NCBI RefSeq assembly: GCF_019972155.1
Contig: NZ_BOVL01000008.1
Span: 171,380 to 235,379, forward strand
Source: Bradyrhizobium sp. RD5-C2
GTDB taxonomy: Bacteria; Pseudomonadota; Alphaproteobacteria; Rhizobiales; Xanthobacteraceae
Reading direction: 5' to 3'
Length of the DNA: 64,000 nucleotides
The position numbers and the translations under genes are program-made. How positions within the stretch are numbered: position 1 is the stretch's first letter; every line of letters begins with the position of its first letter. A model generated the notes under the pieces. That model had not been told where the DNA came from. It did not search any database and worked only from the letters and a program-made list of their open reading frames with translations. Below are positions 16,794-25,603 of the stretch, in pieces.

Positions 16794-17597
16794 ATGGATA
16801 TCAAGCGGGCGCTACCCCATCCCCGACTTCGCGGCGTCCTGCGCTCGTTCGAGGAACGGCGCGTGGACTTGGGAGGCGCCGTTCTGGCCTGGCCCGTCGC
16901 CGCCCGGCCGCATCAGATCCTGGATATCCATCTGGCTGAACCATATCGCGTGCGCATCGACGGCGGCCAGGTCAGCACGACGCCGGATGTGGGCGTGGTC
17001 GGACCGCAGACCTATCGTCGCGCGCATGTTTGCCTGTCTGGCTCGGTCCATGTCTTCAACATCCTGTTTCAACCGACCGGCCTGAACCGATTGGTTGGGA
17101 TCGACATGACCACCCTGGTCAACCATGACCCTGCGGCCTCCGATGTTCTCGGCAATTCCGCCACGTCGCTAGGCGATGCCGTGCGCATGGCGCCTAACTT
17201 CGATCTGCGCGTCGCCGCGGTCGAACGCTGGGTCGAGGCGATGCTCGAGAAGCGCGGCCCCGACTGCGCGATCGCCGCCGCCTCGCGCTGGATGATCGCC
17301 GTCCGGGGCTGTACACGGATCGAGGACCTCGTTGCAAATTCCGGCCTCAGCGCCAGCCAGTTCCAGCGTCGCTTTGCGATGCAGGTCGGAATGACGCCAA
17401 AGCTGTTTGCGCGAACGATCCGGTTCGACAGGGCGCTGGTCGCCCGCCGTGATGCCCCAAGCCGGTCCTGGACCGACATTGTCCACGAACTCGGCTATTT
17501 CGATCAGGCCCATTTCATCCGCGAATGCCACACTTTCGCCGGCCTGCCGCCAAGCAGCCTCATCGGCGATTGGGACAATGTCTTTTCCCCCGGCTGA
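16794..17597 (+). CDS. AraC family transcriptional regulator
   Basis: A 267-residue protein. The C-terminal 90 residues are the two helix-turn-helix units of the AraC/XylS family: RIEDLVANSGLSASQFQRRF for the first, and WTDIVHELGYFDQAHFIREC followed by FAGLPPSSL for the second. The N-terminal part (about 165 residues) resembles the DUF6597-type ligand-sensing domain found in similar regulators, with ILDIHLAEPYRV and VVGPQTYRRAHV. ATG at 16794 is preceded by GAGG. It lies just ahead of the NTF2-like and cupin genes on the same strand, which it may control. The effector is unknown. Confidence 0.88.
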   Translation: MDIKRALPHPRLRGVLRSFEERRVDLGGAVLAWPVAARPHQILDIHLAEPYRVRIDGGQVSTTPDVGVVGPQTYRRAHVCLSGSVHVFNILFQPTGLNRLVGIDMTTLVNHDPAASDVLGNSATSLGDAVRMAPNFDLRVAAVERWVEAMLEKRGPDCAIAAASRWMIAVRGCTRIEDLVANSGLSASQFQRRFAMQVGMTPKLFARTIRFDRALVARRDAPSRSWTDIVHELGYFDQAHFIRECHTFAGLPPSSLIGDWDNVFSPG

Positions 17598-17662
17598 TGA
17601 CCAAAATTTACAAGCGCTTTCGCCAGCGCTTCCGGCAAGGTCTGCCTTCGCGGGAGGCCAGC

Positions 17663-17743
17663 ATGGCAACGAGAATGACGCGGCGCAACTCGGCGTCGTT
17701 GCGATTGGCATCGCGGTCGCCGGCCCGAGAGCTGGAGCAATGA
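17663..17743 (+). pseudogene. Frameshifted Tat signal-peptide start of the NTF2-like gene
   Basis: ATG at 17663 has a strong GGGAGG five bases upstream and encodes MATRMTRR before leaving frame and stopping at 17743. In the frame of the downstream NTF2-like gene, the codons from 17686 read QLGVVAIGIAVAGPRAGA and run straight into its start. Joined at CGGCGC (17681-17686), the two give MATRMTRRQLGVVAIGIAVAG, a twin-arginine signal peptide very like the one on the next gene (TTRRQLGIITAGIAG). Restoring one base, such as a second C after 17686, would give a 165-residue exported protein. This looks like a recent one-base deletion or a sequencing error. Confidence 0.65.
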
Positions 17744-18156
17744 ACATGTCGACCAACCTGGAGCGCTTCAAGGCCATCGTCGAGCGCGGCTTTTCTCGCG
17801 GCGACCTGACAGTCGCCGACGAAGTTTGCGCCGAGACGCTGATCGAGCATGAGTATCTGTCGAAAACTGATATTCCCGGCCCACAAATCCTGAAAGGGCA
17901 AATCGAGGACGCGCGGCGCAGCATCAAGGACTTGAAGCTCACGATCGAGGCGATCGTGGAAACGCGCGATACGGTGTGGGCGCGAAGTAGGGCAACGGGC
18001 GTCGACCCGCGCTCTGGAAAACCTGTTTCCATCGATGTCATGGATATCTGCCGATTTGCCGACGGCAAGCTCGTCGAGCACTGGGGCGTACCCGACCGGT
18101 TTGCGCTGCTTCATCAGATCGGAGCGCTGCCGCCTCCGCCGCAAGGCCGGCCCTAG
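17740..18156 (+). CDS. NTF2/SnoaL-like ester cyclase family protein
   Basis: A 138-residue SnoaL-type protein with the NTF2 fold: NLERFKAIVERGFSRGDL opens helix 1, and the sheet ends with DVMDICRFADGKLVEHWGV, the classic SnoaL strand-loop motif. Relatives cyclise polyketides or isomerise small molecules, but many have no known substrate. The intact frame begins at ATG 17740 (or 17746), which overlaps the stop of the short upstream reading frame, so translation could be coupled. As written, the protein is cytoplasmic; the upstream sequence indicates that a Tat signal was lost by frameshift. It is followed at 17 bases by the cupin gene. Confidence 0.8.
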   Translation: MNMSTNLERFKAIVERGFSRGDLTVADEVCAETLIEHEYLSKTDIPGPQILKGQIEDARRSIKDLKLTIEAIVETRDTVWARSRATGVDPRSGKPVSIDVMDICRFADGKLVEHWGVPDRFALLHQIGALPPPPQGRP

Positions 18157-18173
18157 CGGGGGACCGGACGGCG

Positions 18174-18809
18174 ATGAGAACAACGCGCCGCCAGCTTGGC
18201 ATCATCACAGCCGGCATCGCGGGCGCCGCCGCCGGCCCAACCACCAGAGCCGCGGATATGCCGAGCAATCCGGAGCACTCAAGGAAGGACACCATGGCAT
18301 CGCCGCGAACACTCGGCCCGCATGATGGTCATCTCGCAATTCTCGGCGGCACCAGCGCCCGCTTCATGATCGACGGGGACGATGCCGGCAAGCGCTTCGC
18401 CGTTGTCGAACATCCGATGCAGCCGCGCGCCTTGGCGGCGCCCATGCACCGGCATCATCGCGAGGACGAATACAGTTTCGTCCTCGAGGGCCGCATCGGG
18501 GCGATGCTCGGCGACACCGTCGTGATCGGCAATCCGGGAGACCTGATCTTCAAGCCGCGCGAGCAGTGGCACACGTTCTGGAATGCCGGGGACACGCCCA
18601 CCCGCATATTGGAGATCACTTCGCCGGCCGGCTTCGAGAACTATTTCCGAGAGCTCGAGGCCGAGTTGAGTAACGGTCCGCCTGATCCAGAGCGGCTGGC
18701 GGCGCTCTGCGCGCGCTATGCGCTCGACATGGACATGGGCAGCGTCCCCGGCCTGATCCAGCGCTTCGGGATTCGCTTTCCGGGAGGGCCTTCGCCCGCG
18801 CCGCAATGA
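18174..18809 (+). CDS. Cupin-domain protein with Tat-like signal
   Basis: A 211-residue protein with one cupin barrel. Motif 1 is MHRHHREDEYSFVLEGRI (metal-ligand His and Glu), and motif 2 is PGDLIFKPREQWHTFWNAG. The N-terminus MRTTRRQLGIITAGIAGAA has the twin-arginine motif and hydrophobic stretch of a Tat signal, so the mature protein may be periplasmic and carry a metal. An internal ATG at 18294 (MASPRTLG) could give a cytoplasmic form. Its catalytic role is unknown; some similar cupins act as dioxygenases or isomerases. It sits behind the AraC regulator and the NTF2-like gene. Confidence 0.8.
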   Translation: MRTTRRQLGIITAGIAGAAAGPTTRAADMPSNPEHSRKDTMASPRTLGPHDGHLAILGGTSARFMIDGDDAGKRFAVVEHPMQPRALAAPMHRHHREDEYSFVLEGRIGAMLGDTVVIGNPGDLIFKPREQWHTFWNAGDTPTRILEITSPAGFENYFRELEAELSNGPPDPERLAALCARYALDMDMGSVPGLIQRFGIRFPGGPSPAPQ

Positions 18810-18876
18810 TTTGGCATGGTAGACGGCCCCTCCCACAGGCACATGGGGAGAGGCCGAAGGCTACGACGTCTTTCGC

Positions 18877-20631
18877 TCAGTCGATGTCGCGGCAATCGTC
18901 GCCGCGGTGGTCGCGGCCGCAGGAGCCGCGGTCATGGGCCTCTTCACGGCCATCGCCGGTGCCCGGCGTGAACGACACGCCGCGCAGCGCCTCGCCGGAG
19001 TTCGCGGTCCGCAGCGTGACAAAACGCTCGTTGGCCGGCAGCGTGGCCGCGGAAAGCTTGTCGGTGATCATCACGAGCTTGTTCGGATCGGCTCCCTGGT
19101 CGCCGCTGCCGCTCACCGTGGAGGTGATCGCCCAGATCGACACGCTGCCGTCGCGATTGACGCGGCCGGTGATGTTGCGCAGGCCGTCGGTCGCCGGCGA
19201 CCACGGCTTGCCGGTCGCGGCGTTGTTGCCGGTCGGATAACCCTGCACCGTGTAGGGCACACCGAGGTCAAGTCCCGCCTGCAAAGTGTAGGCCTGCTTC
19301 CACGCACCCGCAGTGCTGTCGAACACCCACTTCTGCAATCCGGCTGATGTCTGCGCCTTGGCAGCGGGATAGCTGTTCGATGCCGGGTCGAATGTCGCGG
19401 TGCCGTTGCCCTCGTCGGCGACGTAGAGTGTGTTCGCGTCGGCGAACCAGATGCCGAACGGGAACGAGGTTGTGCTCTTGAGCGCAGTCGGGAAACCGCT
19501 CAGAACGCACATGTTGTAGGGCGTGACGCCCTGCGTCGCCAACTTCGAACCGTCGTAGAAGATCTGCGTCGTCGGCAGCGATGCAGACGGAGCCGGCACG
19601 CCGACGCCGTTCGGGCACGCCTTCGGGCTGCCGTTAGCGGCGTTGCCGGTGGTGTCGATGAAGTAGACGGTGTTGATACCGTTACCGCCGCTGCCCTTGG
19701 TCGTGTAGATCACGTTGTTGAACACGGTGAGGCCACGGAAATTGGTGTCCTTGCCGATCTTGTCGGCCTTCTGGCCGAGCTCCGTGATGTTGAAGCTGCC
19801 GAGCGGGAAAGGTCCGCCCGGATCCGCCTGGCGAGCGAGCGGCGCGTCGGCCTCTCGCGCGATCTGCATGCCGGCGCCCGTGATGACCCCGGCGGGCTGC
19901 GGGTTGCCGCCATTGCCCGCATTGCCGGCGGTGTAGAACACGCCCGCGCCATGCCGATCGTTGAACACCGCAGCGCGGCCGTTGTTGCCGCTATTGCCGT
20001 TCACCTTGGTGAAGTGGAAGCGACCGTTCTCATCGACTTCGGCGACCAGGCGATAGTAGGTGCCGGGCACCGGATTGGTCGGATCGATGACGTCAGGGGT
20101 GTTGGAGTTCGACACGTCGATGGCGCCGATCGGAGCGAGATAGCCCATGAAGGTCACGCTGCGATGATCGAGCGACAGATTGAGCGCCAGCTCGGATTTT
20201 GACGAGAAGCTGGTGACCATCTGGTCCTTGGTTTGGGACACGCCGCGCTGGGCGCTGTTCGGCACCTCGAGCGACTGCACATGTCTGCCGTCGAGACGCA
20301 GTTCGTCGAGCAGGATCTTCGCGGTCAGGCCGAACGAGCCGTCGACGCCGTCGTTGTTGAACACGGTCGGATAAGTGCCGTCCGCCGTGGCGGTCACGCA
20401 ATTGGGCGACACGCAATTCGGCGGCAACTGGGTCACGCCGGGCGTGATGGTGACGGCGTTGTTGACGAACACCGCACGGCTCAACAACAGATGACCCGGC
20501 CGGAAATGAACGTCGTCGCCGTCGGCGTGCGCAAGACTGCTGGCCAGCGCCGTGGAGGCGAGCAGCGTCAACGCAAAAACCGGCCGAGACAGCGGAAGCC
20601 CCACAGGCGGGCGCAATCCTTTGGCGATCAT
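18877..20631 (-). CDS. Secreted protein of unknown function, probably a beta-propeller
   Basis: A 584-residue protein I cannot assign with certainty. It starts at ATG 20631 after GGGAG, with a signal peptide (hydrophobic segment FALTLLASTALASSLAHA, cleavage likely after AHA). The mature part is rich in Gly, Asn, Thr and Ser, has four Cys in the first 70 residues (including NCVSPNCV), and shows repeated strand-like units such as GLTVFNNVIYTTKGSG, GIWFADANTLYVADEGNG and LVMITDKLSAATLP. That pattern suggests a multi-bladed propeller as in NHL or SMP-30-like proteins. The last 25 residues are charged. It is convergent with the cupin gene and stands alone. Confidence 0.7.
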   Translation of the reverse strand: MIAKGLRPPVGLPLSRPVFALTLLASTALASSLAHADGDDVHFRPGHLLLSRAVFVNNAVTITPGVTQLPPNCVSPNCVTATADGTYPTVFNNDGVDGSFGLTAKILLDELRLDGRHVQSLEVPNSAQRGVSQTKDQMVTSFSSKSELALNLSLDHRSVTFMGYLAPIGAIDVSNSNTPDVIDPTNPVPGTYYRLVAEVDENGRFHFTKVNGNSGNNGRAAVFNDRHGAGVFYTAGNAGNGGNPQPAGVITGAGMQIAREADAPLARQADPGGPFPLGSFNITELGQKADKIGKDTNFRGLTVFNNVIYTTKGSGGNGINTVYFIDTTGNAANGSPKACPNGVGVPAPSASLPTTQIFYDGSKLATQGVTPYNMCVLSGFPTALKSTTSFPFGIWFADANTLYVADEGNGTATFDPASNSYPAAKAQTSAGLQKWVFDSTAGAWKQAYTLQAGLDLGVPYTVQGYPTGNNAATGKPWSPATDGLRNITGRVNRDGSVSIWAITSTVSGSGDQGADPNKLVMITDKLSAATLPANERFVTLRTANSGEALRGVSFTPGTGDGREEAHDRGSCGRDHRGDDCRDID

Positions 20632-20854
20632 TGCTTTTCTCCCAATGTAAGATTTTCTCAGAAAACGAGGGCGCATAACCGCCCGCGATGTCGGCGGTCG
20701 GCGCGCGCAATCTGCGGGCGGACTGTTACGGGCGTGCGACAATCGACCGCATGTCCACTGCGGCATCTCACTCGTCACGATGGATGATCCGGTCAGCTAG
20801 GTCCGGCGATCTCGTCCGGGCCGTCGGCTGAAGCCGAGGGAATGAACCGACGCG

Positions 20855-23800
20855 CTAATTGTTGGTCGTCGGCAGATCGTTCGGCCCGTACTGCTTGAAC
20901 TCGAAGATCTTGCGCGTCAGGCCCGGCGCCAGCGCCGAGATCGGGTTGACGCGCAGCACCGGTTGGTTGGGCGTGCCGACCACTTCATAGGTCACGCCGA
21001 TCAGGCCTTCATTGCTGCCGGCGCCGAGGAAAATCCCGAAGAACGGGATCTGGCCGAACATGTTGTTCAAGCCGTACATCGGAATGAAGGTGCCGTTCAT
21101 CCGCACCTGGTTGCCGACATAATCGATGCTGCCTTCGATGGTCGCGCCGATGCTCGGTCCCTTGACCACGCCGTTGCGGATCGAAAGCTGGCCGCTCTGG
21201 CGTGTGAACTCGGCGCGCAACGCGTCGAATCCGATGCCGTTCTGGGTGCTGACCGGCCCGCCGGCGACGGCGCGGTCGAGCTGGGTTTCGCCCTTCACCG
21301 AGAAGCCGGTGATATTGATGAGTCCTTCCCTCGGGCTGGGCTCGGGGATCGGCGGCTCCATCGCCAGCGTGAGCTGGCCGCCGACCACCTTCGAATAGGT
21401 GTCGATGAAGCGCAGGAACGCGCCGGCATCGCCGGTCTGCAAATAGATCACCTCGCGGCCCTGCTGGCGGCCGCGCATATCGACGCTGACGGGAGTGGCT
21501 TGGCCGCCGACCTTGCCGCTCAGCGTGAACGCCTTGAAGAACCCGTTGCGGCGCGAGATCTTGGCGTCGACAGCGCGCAGCGCCTCGCCGTTGAAACCGG
21601 CCACCGCGCCGAGCTTCAGATCGACATCGAAATCGGTGGTCTTGGCCTTGCTCTTGGGATCGCTGTCGCGGCCTGAGATCGCCGATTTCAGGAATCCGCG
21701 GCCATCGAACACGTCGCCGCGCATCGTCACCTTGATCACGCCGTCGGGACCGCGATCGGCCCGCAGCGATGTCTTGTCGCCGTCCGACGGCGCATAGGTC
21801 GGGAAGTTCGCATTCATGAGGTCGCCGTTCTGGTCGACCTCGAGCGCGCCCTTGATCGAGACGCCGCTGCCTTCGATCGAGATATCCTCGAACCGCGTCG
21901 ACTGCCCCTTCGGCACCACGTTGAAGGTCGCCTTGCCGCCCCTGCCCTGCGCCTTGACCCATCCGGGCAAAATGTTGTCGAGCTTGAGCTGGGTCAGGTC
22001 GGCCTCGACACCCATCTTGGTGGTGGGATTGTCGCCGCTGCCGATCTTGCCGCTCAGCTTGATCGGGATCGCGCCTGACACTGCGGGGCCGAGATCAAGC
22101 CCGAGCCGAGCGCGGCTCGCGTCGTCGAGCGTCGCCTGCAGCTTGACGTCGGCATCGCCATCAGCCGGCTTGCGGTAATCGAGCGAGGCCGCCTGTCCGT
22201 TGATCTTGACGTCGCCCTTGACCTGGAAGCCGGCGTTGCTCGCAATCACCTTCAGTGTGTTGGCCTCGAGCTTCTGGTTCATCACCAGCTTGTCGACGGC
22301 AACGCCGGAGATGTCGGCGGTGACGGAATATTGCGTGTCGGCCTTGGTCAGCCCGCCCGTCACCGGCATGCCGAGATTGATCGTGGCTGTGACGTTGCCC
22401 TTGCTGGCATTGGGATCGATCGGTGGACCGGAGAGATCGCTGAGCCGGTCGGATGCGAGGATTTCGGCGGCAGCCGGCACCGGACAGTCGACCCGGAACT
22501 TGACCTTCGACGGCGACGGCTTCGGGGCCATGTCCGGCACCTCGAAGCTGAAATCCGACAGCGTGATCTTGCGGCCTGCCGGCGTGTCGGCGATGCCCTG
22601 GTTGATGGTCACGGTCGCGGTGCGGCCGGTCACCCTGGCCTTCAGATCCGCATCATGCACCGCAGGCATCTTGTCCACCGGACGCACCGTGACACCCGAA
22701 GCGACGATGTTGACCGAGAGGCCGTCATCCGGGATCGGCGGTCCCTTGCGCGACAGATTGTGCACCGGCGAGTTGACGCCGACATCGATGCGCTGGAGCG
22801 TGCCGCGGTCGATCCGCTCGAGCACCCATTCGCGCACCTCGGGTACGATGATGATCGGCCACATCCGCTTCAGGGCCGAGGCCGACATCGGGGTGCCGGC
22901 AAAGCCGAGCTGCAACCGCGGCTCGCCCGAATAGTCGATGCTGCCGGTGCCAGCGACCCCGATCTCGCCATTGCTGATATCGGCCTGGGTCAGCAGCACC
23001 CGCTTCTTCTCGGTGTCGAACCGGAAACCGATGTTGATGCGATTGAAGATCAGCGGCGGTTCGTCCTTGTCGGCGCCGGCGAGCACGATGGTGCCGCCGG
23101 ACAGGCCCGCCTGCCAGTCGGTGACGTTGTCGTTCGGCGGCTCGAGATGGCCGAGCAGCGTGATGCGGTTGGCGCCCGAGACGATCTTGATCGGCGCCAG
23201 CAGCACGCGGCGGCCTGAATCCCATTCGACGCTCATCTCGGCCGAATCGACCGGCATCGGGTAGTCGGGCGTGTCGGTGTCGATGATGTTGCCGGCGCCG
23301 ACATTGAGCTTGCCGCGGAAATAGGTCGGCAGGCCGTCGCGGCCGAGCTCGCCCTTCATCTCGCCCGACAGCGGCAGGTCGGCGGTGTAGGTGAGATCCT
23401 TGGTCCTCATCGCGAGCAGGATGTTCCGCGTCGAAACCTTGTCTGCCTTGATGTCGACCGAGCGCACGCCGTTCTGCTGCGGTCCAATCAGCACGCGCAC
23501 CGACCAGGGCTTTGCGCCGTCTTCGCCGAAGCTGAGCGCAACCCCGCCGCCGCTCGGGCGCCGCAGGCTCAGGCTGATATTCTCAAAGCTCCATTTGTTG
23601 CCGCGCTGCTGGTCGTCGACGACGAGATTGCCGTTCTTCAGGCCGATCTCGTTGAGGTTCTGACCGTCGAGACCGGTCAGGCTGAGGCTGTCGAGCCAGT
23701 CGAGGCCGGCGAGCAGCCCGCTCTGGGCCGAATCGGGTGCGGTGGCCGAGGGCCCGGAGGCAACCGGAGGCAAGGCAACCGGCGGCGGCGGTGCAGCGGT

Positions 23801-24481
23801 CGACGGCCGCGGGAATGTCGGCGGCAACCCCGCCTCGCGCTTGGATGCAACGCCGGTGGCGAGCGGTTTTGCGGTGTCGCCGGCGGACACGGTGACATTG
23901 CCGTCCGGCGTGATGCGCACCGACAGTTCCGCATCGACCAGATTGAGGCTCTCCGCCCGCAACTGGCCCATCAGCAAGGCCGTTCCGGACAAGCGCACTT
24001 CGGCTTTCGGCGCGCTGGCGACGACCGCATGGTCGCGGTCGCGGACGATGATGTCACGGATGCGCACCGCGATCCTGACGCGGCCGGCGCGCTCGATCTG
24101 CGTCCCGCCGACCTCGACCGTGTTGCCGTGGCCGATATTCTCCTCTATCGCCGCCGCCAGCCATGGCGTCGCCAAATCGAGATTGATCGGACCGGCGCCG
24201 AGCCGCCACCACAATGCGCCGAAGCAGGTCGCGAACAGCACGACCAGCACGACGAGGACCAGTCCGATGCGACGGATCCAGCGTTCGCGCTTCAGCCAGC
24301 GCTGCATGCCGGAGCAGAAATCGGTGAAACGATGCAGGTTGGTGTTGGAACGCGACAGCAATTGCCGCGCACGGTTGCCCGCCGCCTCATCCTGCTCGTC
24401 CCACGCGCCGTCGTCTTCCCATTGCGAGAAGTCAGTCCCGGCGCGCGAATTTGGACCTTGCGGCGACGTGTTCCTTGCCAT
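20855..24481 (-). CDS. Large AsmA/YhdP-like envelope protein (DUF3971 and AsmA-like C-terminal region)
   Basis: A 1208-residue protein. The first 65 residues are cytoplasmic; one membrane helix follows (IGLVLVVLVVLFATCFGALWW), and the rest is periplasmic. The N-terminal periplasmic part, with IRDIIVRDRDHAVVASAPKAE, and the C-terminal AsmA-like region near FIPMYGLNNMFGQIPFFG match the YhdP/TamB/AsmA group. In E. coli these form long hydrophobic-groove bridges that carry phospholipids to the outer membrane. A Pro/Ala-rich linker lies near residues 195-240. The start is ATG 24481, followed by MARNTSPQG; a longer frame upstream lacks a better ribosome site. The neighbours do not point to a specific substrate. 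Confidence 0.85.
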   Translation of the reverse strand: MARNTSPQGPNSRAGTDFSQWEDDGAWDEQDEAAGNRARQLLSRSNTNLHRFTDFCSGMQRWLKRERWIRRIGLVLVVLVVLFATCFGALWWRLGAGPINLDLATPWLAAAIEENIGHGNTVEVGGTQIERAGRVRIAVRIRDIIVRDRDHAVVASAPKAEVRLSGTALLMGQLRAESLNLVDAELSVRITPDGNVTVSAGDTAKPLATGVASKREAGLPPTFPRPSTAAPPPPVALPPVASGPSATAPDSAQSGLLAGLDWLDSLSLTGLDGQNLNEIGLKNGNLVVDDQQRGNKWSFENISLSLRRPSGGGVALSFGEDGAKPWSVRVLIGPQQNGVRSVDIKADKVSTRNILLAMRTKDLTYTADLPLSGEMKGELGRDGLPTYFRGKLNVGAGNIIDTDTPDYPMPVDSAEMSVEWDSGRRVLLAPIKIVSGANRITLLGHLEPPNDNVTDWQAGLSGGTIVLAGADKDEPPLIFNRINIGFRFDTEKKRVLLTQADISNGEIGVAGTGSIDYSGEPRLQLGFAGTPMSASALKRMWPIIIVPEVREWVLERIDRGTLQRIDVGVNSPVHNLSRKGPPIPDDGLSVNIVASGVTVRPVDKMPAVHDADLKARVTGRTATVTINQGIADTPAGRKITLSDFSFEVPDMAPKPSPSKVKFRVDCPVPAAAEILASDRLSDLSGPPIDPNASKGNVTATINLGMPVTGGLTKADTQYSVTADISGVAVDKLVMNQKLEANTLKVIASNAGFQVKGDVKINGQAASLDYRKPADGDADVKLQATLDDASRARLGLDLGPAVSGAIPIKLSGKIGSGDNPTTKMGVEADLTQLKLDNILPGWVKAQGRGGKATFNVVPKGQSTRFEDISIEGSGVSIKGALEVDQNGDLMNANFPTYAPSDGDKTSLRADRGPDGVIKVTMRGDVFDGRGFLKSAISGRDSDPKSKAKTTDFDVDLKLGAVAGFNGEALRAVDAKISRRNGFFKAFTLSGKVGGQATPVSVDMRGRQQGREVIYLQTGDAGAFLRFIDTYSKVVGGQLTLAMEPPIPEPSPREGLINITGFSVKGETQLDRAVAGGPVSTQNGIGFDALRAEFTRQSGQLSIRNGVVKGPSIGATIEGSIDYVGNQVRMNGTFIPMYGLNNMFGQIPFFGIFLGAGSNEGLIGVTYEVVGTPNQPVLRVNPISALAPGLTRKIFEFKQYGPNDLPTTNN

Positions 24482-24790
24482 TGCCTCTCGGTGCTGACGG
24501 CGAAGCTGATCGCCGCCATCGGGGCGCCCGTCGACTGTTATCGAGCGCTCCCTTGCCGGCATCGCCGCCTATCCTCGCCTAATCATGTTACTCGCCGATG
24601 GCCCTCGGAACGGACCAAACCAATCAATCGAAAGCCAATTCAGCAAGCGGACGGGTAATGCGTCGAATTCCTTGTCACCATACTCCGTGGCCATCAAACT
24701 TGCCCAGCGGACGATGCGAATCCGGCCGCCGCGAATGAGACCCGCAATACCCCAATGGTTGATCTTCGGAAAGCGACGAAAGGAAGGCGT

Positions 24791-25504
24791 ATGTCCAAGA
24801 AAACGCGCAAGAAATCCTCCAACACAACCGGAAAGCGGGTCGCAACAAAAGTTGCGCGCGCCGCAGGCGCAAGCACTGGGAAGTCCGCGACGAAAACCCG
24901 CACAATGGTTGCGAAGAAGGCAGCGGCCAAAACCGCAAAGACCAAGAGCGCAGCGGGTGTTCCAAGCAAAGCGTCGCACAAGGCCGCATCGAAACCGTTA
25001 AAGCCGAAGGCGGCCGCGAGCGTGACCAAGTCGTCCGCCGTCACACTCACTGAGGGCGCCGCGGCGCCCGGCTTCGACCTGCCGCGCGACGGCGGAGGCA
25101 GCGTTTCACTGAGGGATTTTGCCGGCAAGAAGCTGGTGCTGTTCTTCTACCCCCGCGCCGACACCCCCGGCTGCACAAGGGAGGCGATCGACTTCACCCG
25201 GCTCAAGAACGAGTTCGCGGCTGCAGGGGCCGAAGTGGTCGGCATTTCCGCCGATACGGTTAAGGCGCAGGAGTCATTTCGAAACAAACACCAGCTGTCG
25301 GTGCCGCTGGCCTCGGATCCCGCCCATCAGATGCTGGAGGCGTATGGCGCCTGGGGCGAAAAATCCATGTATGGCAGGACCTTCATGGGAATTATTCGCA
25401 CCACGGTTCTGGTCGATTCCGGCGGAAAAGTTGCCCGCATCTGGCGCCACGTGAAGGTCGACGGCCATGCGGAAGCGGTATTGGAGGCCGCCCGATCGCT
25501 CTGA
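24791..25504 (+). CDS. bcp: Peroxiredoxin (Bcp/PrxQ type) with histone-H1-like N-terminal extension
   Basis: A 237-residue protein in two parts. Residues 1-83 are a low-complexity stretch of Lys, Ala, Thr and Ser with KKAAAKTAKTK-type units, resembling the tails of bacterial histone-H1-like proteins. Residues 85-237 are a Bcp/PrxQ peroxiredoxin, with FFYPRADTPGCTREA and the peroxidatic C128. The resolving cysteine that E. coli Bcp has five residues later is absent (EAIDF), so this enzyme is probably one-Cys or uses an external thiol. It would reduce peroxides, possibly while bound to DNA. ATG at 24791 has AGGAAGG immediately upstream. Confidence 0.9.
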   Translation: MSKKTRKKSSNTTGKRVATKVARAAGASTGKSATKTRTMVAKKAAAKTAKTKSAAGVPSKASHKAASKPLKPKAAASVTKSSAVTLTEGAAAPGFDLPRDGGGSVSLRDFAGKKLVLFFYPRADTPGCTREAIDFTRLKNEFAAAGAEVVGISADTVKAQESFRNKHQLSVPLASDPAHQMLEAYGAWGEKSMYGRTFMGIIRTTVLVDSGGKVARIWRHVKVDGHAEAVLEAARSL

Positions 25505-25603
25505 CGGAAGGGTTCCGTTTCCTGAAAATTAACCATGGCGAGCTCAAATCGGCCCCGCAAATTAGCCGTACGGAGCTTGGTCCGACCGGCCGCGGGAGTA
25601 CCG

